Below are positions 6,419-6,666 of a stretch of 6,666 nucleotides of DNA, one piece after another; the first letter of the stretch is position 1; every line of letters begins with the position of its first letter. The DNA lies in NCBI GenBank assembly GCA_963589235.1, contig CAVAJX010000032.1, positions 1-6,666 of the forward strand, read 5' to 3'. The notes beneath the pieces are model-generated. The model was not told where the DNA came from. It searched no databases and saw only the letters and a list, made by a program, of their open reading frames with translations. This DNA is from CAG-877 sp963589235 (GTDB lineage Bacteria > Bacillota_I > Bacilli_A > RF39 > UBA660). A program made the position numbers and the translations under genes.

Positions 6419-6608
6419 TTAAAACACCGTCCTTATTAACATTATTATTGATTGATGAATCAACATTACAATTTTTTCTTTCTTTATAAGCATTATAAAC
6501 TTTCTCAACATCATTAAGTTGCTCCATATATATAGCAAGTTCCCAAAAAGTCAAAGCACTTAACTCTTCATCACTCAAAAATTTAAAATTTTCAATTGAA
6601 TTTTCCAT
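6411..6608 (-). CDS. Small acidic hypothetical protein, co-translated with the 768-residue protein
   Basis: I do not recognise this 65-residue protein. It opens with an acidic, probably helical region (about residues 11-44) containing SDEELSALTFWELAIYMEQL and then a Lys/Arg-containing stretch, and ends in an Asn-rich, probably disordered tail (about 46-65). There is no signal peptide, membrane segment or DNA-binding motif. Coding is supported by an excellent AGGAG site (6616-6620) seven bases before the ATG and by the 8-base overlap with the GTG start of the next gene. Such tight coupling suggests the two products are made in proportion and may interact, for example as a chaperone, antitoxin-like or accessory partner; that is inference. 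It stops with TAG. No convincing promoter is seen in the 58 bases left before the window edge, so the operon may begin further right. Confidence 0.75.
   Translation of the reverse strand: MENSIENFKFLSDEELSALTFWELAIYMEQLNDVEKVYNAYKERKNCNVDSSINNNVNKDGVLSE
6430..6434 (-). promoter_or_regulatory. Ribosome binding site for the GTG start of the large unknown gene
   Basis: AAGGA on the minus strand is 11 bases before the GTG at 6416-6418, inside the end of the upstream 65-codon gene. The spacing is slightly long, so reinitiation by ribosomes finishing the small gene probably helps. Confidence 0.45.
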
Positions 6609-6615
6609 CTGATCA

Positions 6616-6620
6616 CTCCT
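6616..6620 (-). promoter_or_regulatory. Strong ribosome binding site of the 65-residue gene
   Basis: AGGAG on the minus strand with a seven-base spacer to the ATG at 6606-6608 is the best-formed ribosome binding site in the window, and is the main evidence that this short frame is a real gene. Confidence 0.75.
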
Positions 6621-6635
6621 CGTATAATAGTTTTT

Positions 6636-6666
6636 GTAAGTGATTTATTTTTAATATTTTACTTAC
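6636..6666. repeat. Short inverted repeat upstream of the unknown cassette
   Basis: GTAAGT (6636-6641) and ACTTAC (6661-6666) are reverse complements separated by 19 AT-rich bases. The repeat may continue past the window edge. Its position just upstream of the cassette would suit an operator, but six bases is short and could be chance. Confidence 0.2.

Noticed and set aside
6624..6629. TATTAT on the minus strand as a -10 for the 65-residue gene
   Set aside because: Initiation about seven bases downstream would fall inside the AGGAG ribosome binding site, and no -35 is visible.

Overview
The window is strongly AT-rich DNA from a low-GC bacterium, most likely a member of the Bacillota. The support is the base composition, good AGGAG-type ribosome binding sites, extended -10 promoters, and a typical RecG. 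The few tryptophans that occur (one each in three of the four proteins, none in RecG) are all encoded by TGG, and no reading frame needs TGA read as Trp, so the standard code fits and a Mycoplasma-type code is not supported. I cannot place the organism more precisely; an uncultivated gut Bacilli, Erysipelotrichia or Clostridia lineage is a guess.

Layout: all four credible genes lie on the minus strand and are transcribed leftward, from the right edge to about position 359. First comes a two-gene cassette of unknown function: a 65-residue acidic protein (6411-6608) whose end overlaps by 8 bases the GTG start of a 768-residue protein (4112-6418). The large protein alternates charged helical regions with Gly/Ala-rich hydrophobic segments. 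A strong intrinsic terminator overlaps its stop codon. Next is recG (1993-3984), with its own extended -10 promoter and all helicase motifs intact. A second, weaker hairpin terminator overlaps the recG stop codon and also covers the upstream part of the next promoter. The last gene (359-1939) fuses an alkaline-phosphatase-superfamily domain of the nucleotide pyrophosphatase/phosphodiesterase type to a C-terminal GNAT acetyltransferase. In the phosphatase-like half, several metal-ligand positions appear to be substituted.

Positions 1-358 contain no convincing gene. They hold an AT-rich part with short repeats (a tandem TGGGTACCTA motif, a repeated CCTTATAAACAAA, an inverted repeat) and a roughly 95-base island near 50% GC carrying three consecutive small hairpins. 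The composition and repeats suggest the remnant or end of a mobile element, or a structured element, but nothing here identifies it.

The three transcription units do not form an obvious pathway. RecG is housekeeping DNA repair. The two candidates for undescribed biology are the 65/768-residue cassette and the apparently degenerate phosphatase-GNAT fusion.
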